Positions 40,533 through 51,467 of a stretch of DNA of 64,000 bases are shown one piece after another. Both the position numbers and the translations under genes were made by a program. The notes beneath the pieces are model-generated. The model worked only from the letters and a program-made list of their open reading frames with translations. It made no database searches and was not told where the DNA came from. The stretch is from Pelosinus fermentans DSM 17108 (GTDB lineage Bacteria > Bacillota > Negativicutes > DSM-13327): contig NZ_AKVN02000001.1 of assembly GCF_000271485.2 (NCBI RefSeq), positions 1,740,001-1,804,000 on the forward strand, in the 5' to 3' direction. Every line of letters starts with the position of its first letter. The stretch's first letter is position 1.

Positions 40533-41615
40533 TTAAGAATTGAATAATTTTTCGAAATACTCTTTGTTATAGAGGACGCTGGGATGATTAGGGACATAGG
40601 ATTCGGCATTTTTATTATGTTCTAAAGCGGTCTCGTTTTCACCAAGTTTGGAATAGCAAACACATAGCTGGAGATGAGGCAGCCAAGTTGAGCAAGCGTA
40701 GTTCTTAAGAGAGGAATGATTACTTGAATCTTTTAAGTCAAGTGCTAGCTTATACCAGAATATAGCAAGAGAATATTTTTGGGAGTTGAGAAAATGATAG
40801 CCAAGACGACAGCAAAAGTCTGGTCGAGGTGTATCATATTCAAAAGATTGATATATATATTTTAACTTCTGTTGTTCATCCCTAAGGAAAGCAAAACAAT
40901 CTGATAGTTTGCCACAGGCAGAAATATTATCTTCTACCCAACCTAATTTAGTATCCAAAAACTTTTGATAGTACTCGACAGCTTTTTCATATATGTGGTG
41001 GTCTACTAATTCATTCGCATAATAAAAGAGATCTCTGGGAGAGAAGACTTCGCCATCTGCAATACGCTTTTCATAGATTTTTAGATTGCGGTCAGCGGTA
41101 TCGCATCTTTCTTTTTTATGGGTAACAGTAACATCACTGTCTATGATTTTACCATTTACAGCCAGATATTCATGTACAGCTCCAATCCATTGGAACTGTC
41201 TTGCTCGTTTGACTAATCTATTTCTACGTAGACTTGAAACAATATTGCCATTAGCATCTGATGCCAGATTATAATTCATCGTTACAGAATCGACGGTAGA
41301 GTCAAGGTCTTGCTTTAAAAGCAGCAGTTTTTGTAAATCATTTTCAAGTAAAACATCATCAGCGTCTAGCCACATTATATAATCTTGTGTTGCATGACTA
41401 AAAGCGAAGTTACGGGCTGCTCCAAAGTCGTCGATCCATGTAAAATCATAAATTTTTTCAGTGTATCTTGCTGCGATTTCTTTCGTTTTATCTGTAGAGC
41501 CTGTATCCACTATAGTGATTTCATCCATGGCATTTTTGACAGATTCAAGGCAACGGCCTAATGTGTTTTCTTCATTCTTTACGATAAGACATAAACTTAT
41601 TGTAATCAAATTCAT
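40533..41615 (-). CDS. Family 2 glycosyltransferase with C-terminal TPR-like helices
   Basis: A 360-residue protein. A GT2 domain at residues about 4-200 has ISLCLIVKNEENTLGRCLES, EITIVDTGSTDKT, ARNFAFSHA and the DxD-type WLDADD. The C-terminal half is helical with TPR-like spacing (AVEYYQKFL, LAIFWYKLAL, ALEHNKNAE). It lacks membrane helices, so it is a soluble glycosyltransferase of the SunS-like/surface-protein type. Location beside two collagen-like genes with the same promoter motif suggests it glycosylates their Thr residues. The start is uncertain (GTG 41618, ATG 41615 or TTG 41609). Confidence 0.85.
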   Translation of the reverse strand: MNLITISLCLIVKNEENTLGRCLESVKNAMDEITIVDTGSTDKTKEIAARYTEKIYDFTWIDDFGAARNFAFSHATQDYIMWLDADDVLLENDLQKLLLLKQDLDSTVDSVTMNYNLASDANGNIVSSLRRNRLVKRARQFQWIGAVHEYLAVNGKIIDSDVTVTHKKERCDTADRNLKIYEKRIADGEVFSPRDLFYYANELVDHHIYEKAVEYYQKFLDTKLGWVEDNISACGKLSDCFAFLRDEQQKLKYIYQSFEYDTPRPDFCCRLGYHFLNSQKYSLAIFWYKLALDLKDSSNHSSLKNYACSTWLPHLQLCVCYSKLGENETALEHNKNAESYVPNHPSVLYNKEYFEKLFNS

Positions 41616-41768
41616 CACCTACTTATATTTATAAGCTTTATTGATGGTTCAGAGTAGTGGCATTTTTATCAGGTTAGCATTTGTAAGATCATATTATAGT
41701 AAGTTTTATAGCAGAGAAATTAATAGGATTGAAAGTTTACCCCCTCTCAAAATAACTTAGGACCATAG

Positions 41769-41799
41769 TATAATATGTAAATGGTGATGATAATGTGTC
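41769..41799 (-). promoter_or_regulatory. Shared 31-nt sigma-K-like promoter, copy 1 (glycosyltransferase)
   Basis: The minus strand reads GACACA ... ATCACC ... ATTTA then CATATTATA, with AC 17 nt before CATATTATA. Copies 2 and 3 precede the two collagen genes. It is about 150 nt upstream of the glycosyltransferase start. Confidence 0.55.
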
Positions 41800-41930
41800 A
41801 TAAGTATAAGAACAAGAAGAAATTCTATAATATAAATGAGTTCTATGAATGGGAACAGGTTAGTGGGGGAGTTATTCTTTTTTAGTATGATCGAGAATGT
41901 ATGTTTCCCAAAGTTACTATGTAGTTAAAT

Positions 41931-41971
41931 AGAATATTGGCCGAGACTCCTAAAGTCTCGGCCAATATTCT
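41931..41971. terminator. Bidirectional terminator between collagen-like and glycosyltransferase genes
   Basis: AGAATATTGGCCGAGACT pairs perfectly with its complement (18 bp) around a 5-nt loop. It ends the minus-strand collagen transcript. The rest of the gap 41616-42104 holds only the promoter at 41769. Confidence 0.8.
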
Positions 41972-42104
41972 ATTTGTTGCTATTCTTTTTTGTTATGATT
42001 TTATGATCATGGTTATTGTGAGCTTATAGTTAATTAAAATAGGAACTGCCATATATATTATCCAAAGAGAACAGCATTAAGAGCCCTGGTAAGTGCTGTA
42101 GCAC

Positions 42105-44274
<2,170 letters not shown>

Positions 44275-44444
44275 TCACTAAATTTAATTAAGCTTCAATG
44301 GAGCTAAAAGACTGAGTTTTAAGTTTTTCAGCAAAAAAACTAGCTACCATATGCGCTTCTTTAGTAATACTCTGTGCTGGATTAGCAGCGTCCAAGGGAT
44401 ATACATTAAAGTGAACCCCTTTTTTAGAAAGAGTATTTATGAAA

Positions 44445-44475
44445 TATAATATGTAAATAGTGATAGTAATGTGTC
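44445..44475 (-). promoter_or_regulatory. Shared 31-nt sigma-K-like promoter, copy 2 (collagen 1)
   Basis: Minus strand GACACA ... ATCACTATTTA then CATATTATA, with AC-N17 before the -10-like block. It is about 190 nt upstream of ATG 44256. Confidence 0.55.
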
Positions 44476-44577
44476 TTATAACAAAAAATTGATGTTATTT
44501 TAAATCAGGATTTTGTTTTTCTTTTTACAGAATGGTTGTAATTTTCGTTAGGTGGTATTGCTATTTTCTCATTTTTT

Positions 44578-44936
44578 TTGACAAAAATAAAAAAAAAGTA
44601 CTATAAATAATAGGCTTTGCTCCTTGACCGAATGGCCATAAGAATCTTCTTTATAATGTGTGAGCCTTGATTTACGACCTACGGCACAGAGAGCTACTTG
44701 TGGGCATTTGTTTTGCGTGGACGTAGCTTAAGCAAATATGAATAAGTGAGGATGATTAGATAGAATATTTTGTTAGATGGTGCAGTCAGCAAAAATCATC
44801 GGATTTATGCAGCGAATTTTAGATTTTTTTGCTATGCTAAAAGTGAAAATGGCTGTGGTTTGCTTGCAATACTATGACAGCCTTGGTCTTGAAATGGCAA
44901 AGAAACAATATCCGTTTACGTTTTAGTAACGATTAT
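44578..44936 (+). pseudogene. Decayed duplicate of the thioesterase promoter region and murI
   Basis: 44578-44760 copies the region 46795-46980 upstream of the thioesterase (the promoter spacer is shortened from 17 to 15 nt). It then jumps to the murI leader (AGATAGAATATTTTGTTAG, as at 47418), and 44803-44926 copies codons from the middle of murI (as at 47602-47730) with several substitutions and small frameshifts. The thioesterase gene and the murI N-terminus are deleted. It is non-functional. Confidence 0.88.
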
Positions 44937-44940
44937 TTTA

Positions 44941-44970
44941 AGAGGAATGAAGCCTGTGGTTCATTCCTCT
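44941..44970. terminator. Hairpin downstream of collagen gene 2
   Basis: AGAGGAATGAA pairs with TTCATTCCTCT. It can end the minus-strand collagen 2 transcript 54 nt past the stop. Confidence 0.65.
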
Positions 44971-45023
44971 ATTGTGTTTTTATTCAAAAAAATTCCTTGC
45001 TGTAGGGGGCTGATGATACTATT

Positions 45024-46574
45024 TTAACTACTTATTAATGCAATCCGAATAGAAGCATTGACGTTAGTTTGTGTTCCTCCTGCTAACGTTTGCAAGGTAA
45101 CTGCAGCAGCACTAGTATGATTTCTAACAGTTAATACATCACCAGCAGCAGCGGTGATAATTAACGTACCTGGATTAGGTTGCGTACCAGCCCCAGAGCC
45201 ATAGGTACTGCCGGCAACAGGAGCGCCGTTTTGGAAGAGGGTGAACTGGTTTGGCTCTACACCTGCAACTATGAATGAGATTTCATAATCACCAGCACTA
45301 CCAAGTACAATAGAAGTTGTTCCTGGTGCATGGGTAATGGCGCCTACAATAACACCGTTATCGCTAAATGTTATATCTGCTTCTAGTGCAACAACTTGAG
45401 CAGCTAAATTATAGACGTAGGCGTATTCCGATAAGCCAAGAAGTCCGGTCGCGCCAGTAGCACCCGTAGCTCCCGTTGTGCCAGTAGCGCCAGTAGCTCC
45501 AGCATCGCCAGCAGCACCAGTAGCTCCAGCATCGCCAGTAGCTCCAGTAGCGCCAGTAGCGCCTGCAGCACCAGCATCGCCAGTAGCTCCAGTAGGACCG
45601 GTAGCTCCAGTAGCGCCAGCAGCGCCAGTAGCGCCAGTAGCGCCAGTAGCTCCAGCATCGCCAGTAGCGCCAGTAGCTCCAGCATCGCCAGTAGCTCCAG
45701 TAGCGCCAGTAGCGCCTGCAGCACCAGCATCGCCAGTAGCTCCAGTAGGGCCGGTAGCTCCAGTAGCGCCAGCAGCACCAGTAGGGCCGGTAGCGCCAGT
45801 AGTTCCAGTAGCGCCAGTAGCTCCAGCATCGCCAGTAGCTCCAAGAGCTCCAGTAGCTCCAGTAGCTCCAGTAGCTCCAGTAGCTCCAGTAGCGCCAGTA
45901 GCTCCAGTAGCTCCAGTAGCTCCAGTAGCGCCAGTAGCACCAGAATCGCCAGTAGCTCCAGTAGCGCCAGTAGCTCCAGCATCGCCAGTAGCTCCAAGAG
46001 CTCCAGTAGCGCCAGTAGCTCCAGTAGCTCCAGTAGCGCCAGTAGCACCAGCATCGCCAGTAGCTCCAGTAGCGCCGGTAGCTCCAGCATCGCCAGTAGC
46101 TCCAGTAGCTCCAGTAGCGCCGGTAGCTCCAGTAGCGCCGCCAGCAGCACCAGTAGGGCCAGCAGCACCAGTAGGGCCGGTAGCTCCAGTAGGGCCGATA
46201 GCACCAGTAGGGCCGATAGCACCAGTAGGGCCGATAGCACCAGTAGGGCCGATAGCACCAGTAGGGCCGATAGCACCAGTAGGGCCGGTAGCTCCAGTAG
46301 GGCCGATAGCACCAGTAGGGCCGATAGCACCAGTAGGGCCGATAGCACCAGTAGGGCCGGTAGCTCCAGTAGGGCCGATAGCTCCAGTAGGGCCGGTAGC
46401 TCCAGTGGGGCCGATAGCACCAGTAGGGCCGGTAGCTCCAGTGGGGCCAGTAGCTCCAGTGGGGCCAGTAGGCTTAGTAGTATCGATACAACAGCAGTTT
46501 GCTGGAGATGTGCATAGTGGGAACTTAGGAACTATAGGTGAGAATCTAGTCATTGATGTATCGTCAAAGGACAT
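45024..46574 (-). CDS. BclA-like collagen-repeat spore-surface protein 2
   Basis: A 516-residue protein. A short N-terminal leader ([16 protein letters not shown] ... [10 protein letters not shown]) has a Cys cluster. From residue 36 to about 380 there are Gly-X-Y triplets: first [12 protein letters not shown] units, then GAT/GDA units. The last 135 residues are a BclA-type C-terminal domain ([43 protein letters not shown]) that forms trimeric jelly-roll heads. Such proteins make hair-like exosporium filaments. ATG 46574 follows AAAGGAGGTCAATCTTATT; the frame upstream crosses the promoter and is not coding. Confidence 0.9.
   Translation of the reverse strand: MSFDDTSMTRFSPIVPKFPLCTSPANCCCIDTTKPTGPTGATGPTGATGPTGAIGPTGATGPTGAIGPTGATGPTGAIGPTGAIGPTGAIGPTGATGPTGAIGPTGAIGPTGAIGPTGAIGPTGAIGPTGATGPTGAAGPTGAAGGATGATGATGATGATGDAGATGATGATGDAGATGATGATGATGATGALGATGDAGATGATGATGDSGATGATGATGATGATGATGATGATGATGATGALGATGDAGATGATGTTGATGPTGAAGATGATGPTGATGDAGAAGATGATGATGDAGATGATGDAGATGATGATGAAGATGATGPTGATGDAGAAGATGATGATGDAGATGAAGDAGATGATGTTGATGATGATGLLGLSEYAYVYNLAAQVVALEADITFSDNGVIVGAITHAPGTTSIVLGSAGDYEISFIVAGVEPNQFTLFQNGAPVAGSTYGSGAGTQPNPGTLIITAAAGDVLTVRNHTSAAAVTLQTLAGGTQTNVNASIRIALISS
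45430..46470. repeat. Coding tandem repeats of collagen gene 2
   Basis: Gly-X-Y coding units; 46160-46460 is very regular in 18-bp units (GPTGAI type), while 45480-46130 is a mixture with 27/36-bp blocks. The regularity suggests recent expansion by slippage. Confidence 0.9.
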
Positions 46575-46613
46575 AATAAGATTGACCTCCTTTAGTAAAA
46601 TATTAACTCTTAT

Positions 46614-46644
46614 TATACTATTTAAATAGTGATAACATTGTGTC
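46614..46644 (-). promoter_or_regulatory. Shared 31-nt sigma-K-like promoter, copy 3 (collagen 2)
   Basis: Minus strand GACACA ... ATCACTATTTA then AATAGTATA (one base off CATANNNTA), 40 nt upstream of ATG 46574. Confidence 0.55.
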
Positions 46645-46794
46645 GTCATTATGTAAGCATAACAACAAAAGATTAGCTCCTATTTAAAATTGGATATATA
46701 TCCATCAGAGGACTTTACAACAGGATTCAAATTTCTTAGTATTTATAATAGGCCTAACTTCAAGAAGTAGTGCTGTGATTTGTCAAAAGTTTTT

Positions 46795-46823
46795 TTGACA
46801 AAAATAAAAAAGAAAAGTACAAT
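46795..46823 (+). promoter_or_regulatory. Sigma-A promoter for the thioesterase-murI unit
   Basis: TTGACA, 17-nt spacer, TACAAT. It gives a leader of about 155 nt before the thioesterase start. The duplicate at 44578 keeps TTGACA but has a 15-nt spacer. Confidence 0.75.
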
Positions 46824-46987
46824 AAATAATAGGCTTTGTTCGTTGATCGAATGGCCATAAGACTCTTCTTTATAATGTGTGAGCCTGATTTACGACCCAC
46901 GGCATAAGATAGCTGCTTGTGGGCCATTTGTTTTGCGTGGACGTAGCTTATGCTAATAAGCAAATATGAATAAGTGAGGATTCAATT

Positions 46988-47401
46988 ATGATTACGGTAC
47001 GAGAGAAAGTTCGCTTTGTTGAAACAGATATGATGGGTGTTGTACATCATGCTAACTATTTTCGTTGGTTTGAAATGGGGCGAGTAGAATATTTAAGACA
47101 GGTTAACATATCTTTGCTTGAAATGATGGCTGATAACATTGTTTTTCCAATTACTCATGTAGATTGTCAGTATCGTGCTTCTGCCAAATTTGATGATCAT
47201 ATTTTAATTGAAACAACAATGACGGAAGTATCACCAGTAAAAATGGTTTTTACATATAAAATTGTTCGGGAAGCCGATGGTGTACTATTAGCTACAGGAA
47301 GTACTCAAAATGTATTTACCGATAATCAGGGGAAAATTATTCGCTTGCCTAGTAGGTACATTTCAAATTTAAAAATGGGTTTTGAAAGTGTAAGAGAATA
47401 A
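46988..47401 (+). CDS. Acyl-CoA thioesterase, YbgC/4HBT hot-dog family
   Basis: A 137-residue hot-dog thioesterase. The family signature is VRFVETDMMGVVHHANYFRWFEMGR, split here as RFVETDMMGVVHHANYF with the catalytic Asp, then RVEYLR. It hydrolyses acyl-CoA or hydroxybenzoyl-CoA-type thioesters; the substrate is unknown. AAGTGAGGATTCAATT precedes ATG. murI follows 54 nt later, likely in the same transcript. Confidence 0.9.
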   Translation: MITVREKVRFVETDMMGVVHHANYFRWFEMGRVEYLRQVNISLLEMMADNIVFPITHVDCQYRASAKFDDHILIETTMTEVSPVKMVFTYKIVREADGVLLATGSTQNVFTDNQGKIIRLPSRYISNLKMGFESVRE

Positions 47402-47455
47402 GTGTATATAAAAAAATAGATTTAGATAGAATATTTTGTTAGGAGGTGCAGTCAT

Positions 47456-48268
47456 TTGAGTACTAATGCACCAATTGGTATCTTTGATTCTGGAATTGGT
47501 GGTCTTACTGTTGTTAAAGAGCTTATGGAAATCATGCCTGGAGAAAATTTGATCTATTTTGGGGATACAGCGCGTACACCTTATGGGTCTAGGCCTCCAG
47601 CCGAAATTATCGGATTTATGCAGCAAATTTTAGGCTTTTTTACTATGCAAAAAGTGAAAATGGCTGTGGTTGCTTGCAATACTATGACAGCCTTGGGCCT
47701 TGTAATGGCAAAGAAACAATATCCTTTTACGCTGGTAGGTGTTAATACAGGGGCAGATATGGCCCTGGCTGTTACCAAAAGCAAAAAAGTAGGGGTTATT
47801 GCGACAAAAGCTACCATTGAAAGCAAGAATCATGCCAAGGCTATTGGGAGAAAAGATGCTGCTGTACTTGTTTATTCTCAGGCTTGCCCAAAACTTGTAC
47901 CATTAATTGAACAAGAGCAGCTTGAAGGACCTGAAATTGAACTGGCAATAGCTGAATATCTGCTGCCGATGAAAAAACAGGGAGTGGATGCAATCATTTT
48001 AGGTTGTACTCATTATCCTCTTGTGAGTTCAGTGATTGAAAAAGTTATAGGTAATAAGATTGTCGTTATTGATCCTGCTAGAGAGACTGGATTGGAGGCA
48101 CAATACTTACTGCAGCAGCAAAAACAATTATCTTCATTAAATCAGGGAAACGTTAGATTGTGTTTTTCTGCAGATGTGGAACGGGCAAAAAGAATTGCAG
48201 GCTTTCTATTTGATACAGAAAAGGTAGAATTTGAATTGGTAAATTTAGAGAAGTTTGCAGTAGTTTAG
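47456..48268 (+). CDS. murI: Glutamate racemase
   Basis: A 270-residue racemase that makes D-glutamate for peptidoglycan. Start motif GIFDSGIGGLTVVKEL, catalytic Cys pair in VVACNTMTAL and ILGCTHYPL, plus YFGDTARTPYGS. It starts with TTG 47456, 6 nt after AGGAGGTG. A decayed partial copy of this gene lies 2.8 kb upstream at 44803-44926. Confidence 0.95.
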   Translation: MSTNAPIGIFDSGIGGLTVVKELMEIMPGENLIYFGDTARTPYGSRPPAEIIGFMQQILGFFTMQKVKMAVVACNTMTALGLVMAKKQYPFTLVGVNTGADMALAVTKSKKVGVIATKATIESKNHAKAIGRKDAAVLVYSQACPKLVPLIEQEQLEGPEIELAIAEYLLPMKKQGVDAIILGCTHYPLVSSVIEKVIGNKIVVIDPARETGLEAQYLLQQQKQLSSLNQGNVRLCFSADVERAKRIAGFLFDTEKVEFELVNLEKFAVV

Positions 48269-48330
48269 TCATTTATATAGGAGTAATAAGGAAAGTTTCA
48301 TAGTCCTATGGGGTAAAATTTGGTATACTA

Positions 48331-48924
48331 ATGAAGGAAAAAACTTCTGGAGATGGGGGCCTTGGTGTGGAAATCTTGGTGACGATAGTAATAATAGCTA
48401 TAATTATGGCAATAGCAGTGTGGTTGTTTATTGCCAAACAAGGTGATGCTGACTTTGAATTTAAAGTGAATGAGCGTACGGAATTTAAATTAGTTGACCA
48501 AACCGAAAAAACAGCTACTTTTTCTTGTGAAGTAGCATTTATCAATAAAGGTTCACAGGATGGTACGATAATGGATGCTTATCCTCGTCATTTACTGCCC
48601 TATGAACAATTTGATGGTGTTGACGTAAATTCTAGAATGGAACTTACTACAGCACTCCGAACCGATAATTATTTTGAAGCTGTGATTATTCCTAAAGGAA
48701 CGGGTGGAATCGTTATTGTTACGGTTACATTTACGGCGAAGACAGGTAATATTAAAGATGCTTTGCAAAATTTATATGATTTGTCTGTAGATATGCCGAT
48801 TGATATTGTATATCAGATTGTAGCTCGTACTCCGTGGTATATTCATAAGGCACGTATGATTATGAGTTGCGATGAAATCAATAGGGCTATGCAGGCAAAA
48901 GGTACTGCGAAATGGGAGGGCTAG
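48331..48924 (+). CDS. Single-pass membrane protein of unknown function
   Basis: A 197-residue protein with one membrane helix (EILVTIVIIAIIMAIAVWLFI, about residues 14-33) and a beta-rich extracytoplasmic domain (FSCEVAFINKG, AVIIPKGTGGIVIVTVTF). The family is not recognised. It ends 2 nt before the CofE-like gene, suggesting linked function. The start is uncertain: ATG 48331 has no good ribosome binding site, and GTG 48367 after GGGGGCC is an alternative. Confidence 0.65.
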   Translation: MKEKTSGDGGLGVEILVTIVIIAIIMAIAVWLFIAKQGDADFEFKVNERTEFKLVDQTEKTATFSCEVAFINKGSQDGTIMDAYPRHLLPYEQFDGVDVNSRMELTTALRTDNYFEAVIIPKGTGGIVIVTVTFTAKTGNIKDALQNLYDLSVDMPIDIVYQIVARTPWYIHKARMIMSCDEINRAMQAKGTAKWEG

Positions 48925-48926
48925 TA

Positions 48927-49604
48927 ATGGCAGAACTTGAACTCAAACCAGTAGGTACGCGTATTTTAACAGATAAAGACAATATTGTAGATATGATTGA
49001 AAAGTATACCAAAGAGGATATTGGACCGGATGATGTAGTATCGGTAGCTGAGAGTGTCGTTGCGATTACCCAGGGACGTGTGGCAAGGCCCGAAGATTTT
49101 AAAGTGTGCTTTTTAGCGAAGATTTTATGTCGCTTTGTACCTCAAAAAGGTAGTTTATCTAGTGTATACGGTATGCAGTCATTAATGGATGCAGAAGGTA
49201 AGTGGCGCGTTTTATTTGCCATGATTATAGGAATGTTTGCCAAAATTGTGGGGAAGAATGGTGTGTTTTATGAACTGGCAGGTTCACATGCTGCTCTAGT
49301 TGATGATGTTACGGGCACAATGCCTCCATTTGATAAATGTCTGGTATACGGGCCTTTGGAGGCAAATAGCGTAGCAGAGGAAATTAAGCGTCGATTAGGC
49401 TGTTATGGTGCAGCAGTGGCAGATGTAAATGATTTAAAACGAGCATTGGTAGTAGGTGCTTCAGCAGGTCTTGATCCTAAGAAGTTGGCACATATTTTGA
49501 TTGATAATCCTTTCGGTAACGCTTCCCAACGGACACCGATTGTTATTATTAAAAATTATGCAGCAGTAGAGAGAAGGACAGAAAATCTTCTTTCTATTGA
49601 GTAA
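48927..49604 (+). CDS. CofE-like (F420-0:gamma-glutamyl ligase family) protein
   Basis: A 225-residue protein with the fold hallmarks of the F420:glutamyl ligase family: LKPVGTRILTDKD at the start, PDDVVSVAESVVAITQGR, GKNGVFYELAG and a late VYGPLEANSVAEEIKRRLG. No other F420 genes are present here, and F420 is not expected in this group, so it may join glutamate to something else. GGGAGGGCTAGTA fixes ATG 48927. It is followed by a strong terminator. Confidence 0.8.
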   Translation: MAELELKPVGTRILTDKDNIVDMIEKYTKEDIGPDDVVSVAESVVAITQGRVARPEDFKVCFLAKILCRFVPQKGSLSSVYGMQSLMDAEGKWRVLFAMIIGMFAKIVGKNGVFYELAGSHAALVDDVTGTMPPFDKCLVYGPLEANSVAEEIKRRLGCYGAAVADVNDLKRALVVGASAGLDPKKLAHILIDNPFGNASQRTPIVIIKNYAAVERRTENLLSIE

Positions 49605-49610
49605 TTGATT

Positions 49611-49648
49611 AACAAAGAGGATAGAATACAGCTATCCTCTTTGTTATT
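49611..49648 (+). terminator. Terminator of the murI-CofE-like unit
   Basis: AACAAAGAGGATAG pairs perfectly with CTATCCTCTTTGTT, followed by ATTTTT. Confidence 0.88.
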
Positions 49649-49713
49649 TTTGCTGTAAAATTAACTAATACGATAGGTCTAAAAATGTATGGAATTTGTG
49701 TTGGAGGAATGAC

Positions 49714-50691
49714 ATGGCTAATATTGGTATTACTACAACCGTACCTGTGGAGATTATTTTAGCAGCCGAAAATGTGCCAGTAGATTTAAATAATGTATTT
49801 ATTACTGATAAAGAAGCCAATCGATTAGTAGAAGGAGCTGAAGATGCAGGTTACCCTCGTAATATATGCGGCTGGATTAAAGGTTTATATTCTGTAGTCG
49901 TAGAGAGGGGAAATATAGATACAGTACTTGCAGTTACCCAAGGAGATTGCAGTAACACTCATGCCTTAATGGAAACTTTGCAATTGGTAGGTGTGGAGAC
50001 CATTCCCTTTGCGTATCCTTTTGATCGGGATTATGATCTTTTGAAATTGCAGATGGATAAATTAATTACAGCTTTAAAAACGGATTGGGAGCAGGTTATG
50101 GCTGTAAAAAAACGCTTAGATGGGGTCAGAAGTAAAATTGCTGAAATGGACCGCCTTACCTGGCAGGAAAATCTAGTAAGTGGCTGGGATAACCACTTAT
50201 TTCAGGTTAGCTGCAGTGATTTTAATGGAAATGTGAATGAATTTGAGCAGGATATTGATCAGTTTTTACTAAAAACAAAGTCTGCCAATGAATTTACAGA
50301 AGATATCCGCTTAGGGTATATTGGTGTTCCGCCTATTTTTAATGATCTATATAGTCATTTTGAAAAGATGGGAGCAAGAGTTGTCTTCAATGAAGTGCAG
50401 CGGCAGTTTGCCATGCCTTATCAAGTAGAGGATTTAGTGGAACAATACAGACTGTATACCTATCCTTATGGTGTATTTCAGAGAATTGAAGATATTAAGG
50501 GAGAAATAGAAAAACGTAATTTGGATGGTATTGTGCATTATGTCCAAAGTTTCTGTTTCAGGCAGATTGAAGATATGATCTTTAGGGAAAAATTAGATAT
50601 ACCCATACTAACCATCGAAGGAGATAAGCCGGGTAAGCTTGATGCCAGAACGAAACTTCGAATGGATAGTTTTTTGGAAATGCTGCGATGA
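49714..50691 (+). CDS. 2-hydroxyacyl-CoA dehydratase (HgdB/BcrC)-like iron-sulfur protein
   Basis: A 325-residue protein of the HgdB/BcrB/BcrC and double-cubane-cluster protein superfamily. Candidate cluster cysteines are in YPRNICGWIKG, TQGDCSNTHALMETL and YVQSFCFRQIEDM, positions typical of the family. Only one such subunit is encoded, whereas dehydratases have two. ATG 49714 follows TTGGAGGAATGAC. It is first in a tightly coupled operon with its ATPase activator. A reductase of the double-cubane type is an alternative to a dehydratase. Confidence 0.82.
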   Translation: MANIGITTTVPVEIILAAENVPVDLNNVFITDKEANRLVEGAEDAGYPRNICGWIKGLYSVVVERGNIDTVLAVTQGDCSNTHALMETLQLVGVETIPFAYPFDRDYDLLKLQMDKLITALKTDWEQVMAVKKRLDGVRSKIAEMDRLTWQENLVSGWDNHLFQVSCSDFNGNVNEFEQDIDQFLLKTKSANEFTEDIRLGYIGVPPIFNDLYSHFEKMGARVVFNEVQRQFAMPYQVEDLVEQYRLYTYPYGVFQRIEDIKGEIEKRNLDGIVHYVQSFCFRQIEDMIFREKLDIPILTIEGDKPGKLDARTKLRMDSFLEMLR

Positions 50692-50701
50692 GGTGAAAGA
50701 T

Positions 50702-51466
50702 GTGTTTTGTGGTATCGATTTAGGCAGTCGTAGTGTAAAATTAGTTATAATGGATCAAGAAGGTGTAAACCGTTCTGAAATCTTTGAAACCGTACAGTTT
50801 TATCGAAACTATGGACAGCCTGGGAAAAATGGATTAATTGTTGACTTTGCCTCTGTGGGTGTAGGGGAATTTGATAAGGTGGTTGCTACTGGCTATGGAC
50901 GTAATACCATCAATATTGTAGGAGCTACTGTCATTGCAGAATTAAAAGCACACGTGATAGGAGCCATGTGGCAGACGGGACTTAATAATTTTACTTTATT
51001 GGATTTAGGTGGACAGGATAGTAAAGTCATTAAAGTGCGTAAAGGTAAAATGGTAGATTTTGCGACAAATGATAAATGCGCTGCCAGCACAGGGCGATAT
51101 TTAGAAAATATGGCAACGGTTCTCGGGATTAGTTTAGCAGAGCTTAGCAGTTATAAGGAAAATCCTGTAGAGTTGTCTGCAACTTGTGCTATCTTTGGAG
51201 AGTCTGAGCTTATTGGACGTATTGTGGAAGGTTATAGCGTTCCAGAATTGGCAGCTGGCGTTAATTATACGATTTTCAAGAGAATCAAACCGATGCTCCA
51301 TTCTCTTGCCAGTGAAGTGATTGTCTTTACAGGAGGCGTGGCTTTAGGAAAAGCCATTGGACAAACCATCTCTTCTGAACTTGGAGTAGAGGTTGTTGTA
51401 CCAAAGTATCCGCAACTCAATGGAGCAATCGGCTGTGGGGTTTATTCCTGGGAAAAGAGGGGATAA
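50702..51466 (+). CDS. HgdC/BadF-type ATPase (activator of radical dehydratase or double-cubane protein)
   Basis: A 254-residue ASKHA ATPase. Phosphate-binding segments GIDLGSRSVKLVIMD and LLDLGGQDSKVIK, the adenosine motif VFTGGVALGKAIG, and the two Cys that hold the bridging 4Fe-4S cluster of the dimer (NDKCAASTGRYLE and SATCAIFGESEL) are all present. It passes electrons to its partner with ATP hydrolysis. The partner is almost certainly the product of the gene 10 nt upstream. GAGGTGAAAGAT before GTG 50702 sets the start. Confidence 0.9.
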   Translation: MFCGIDLGSRSVKLVIMDQEGVNRSEIFETVQFYRNYGQPGKNGLIVDFASVGVGEFDKVVATGYGRNTINIVGATVIAELKAHVIGAMWQTGLNNFTLLDLGGQDSKVIKVRKGKMVDFATNDKCAASTGRYLENMATVLGISLAELSSYKENPVELSATCAIFGESELIGRIVEGYSVPELAAGVNYTIFKRIKPMLHSLASEVIVFTGGVALGKAIGQTISSELGVEVVVPKYPQLNGAIGCGVYSWEKRG

Positions 51467-51467
51467 T

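Noticed and set aside
41781-41885. 34-codon plus-strand frame beginning MVMIMCHKYK
   Set aside because: It overlaps the conserved 31-nt minus-strand promoter block, and no ribosome binding site precedes it.
45404-46629. Leu-rich and Pro-Val-Ala open frames over collagen gene 2
   Set aside because: Same periodic artefact; the minus-strand BclA-like gene has a strong start signal and a recognisable C-terminal domain.
46575-46649. N-terminal extension of collagen protein 2
   Set aside because: It would cross the promoter motif, while ATG 46574 has an AAAGGAGG site and the expected short leader.
46823-46988. Known riboswitch or 6S RNA in the thioesterase leader
   Set aside because: I compared it by eye with T-box, TPP, FMN, cobalamin, glycine, lysine, ZTP and c-di-GMP motifs and with 6S RNA and found no matching core.
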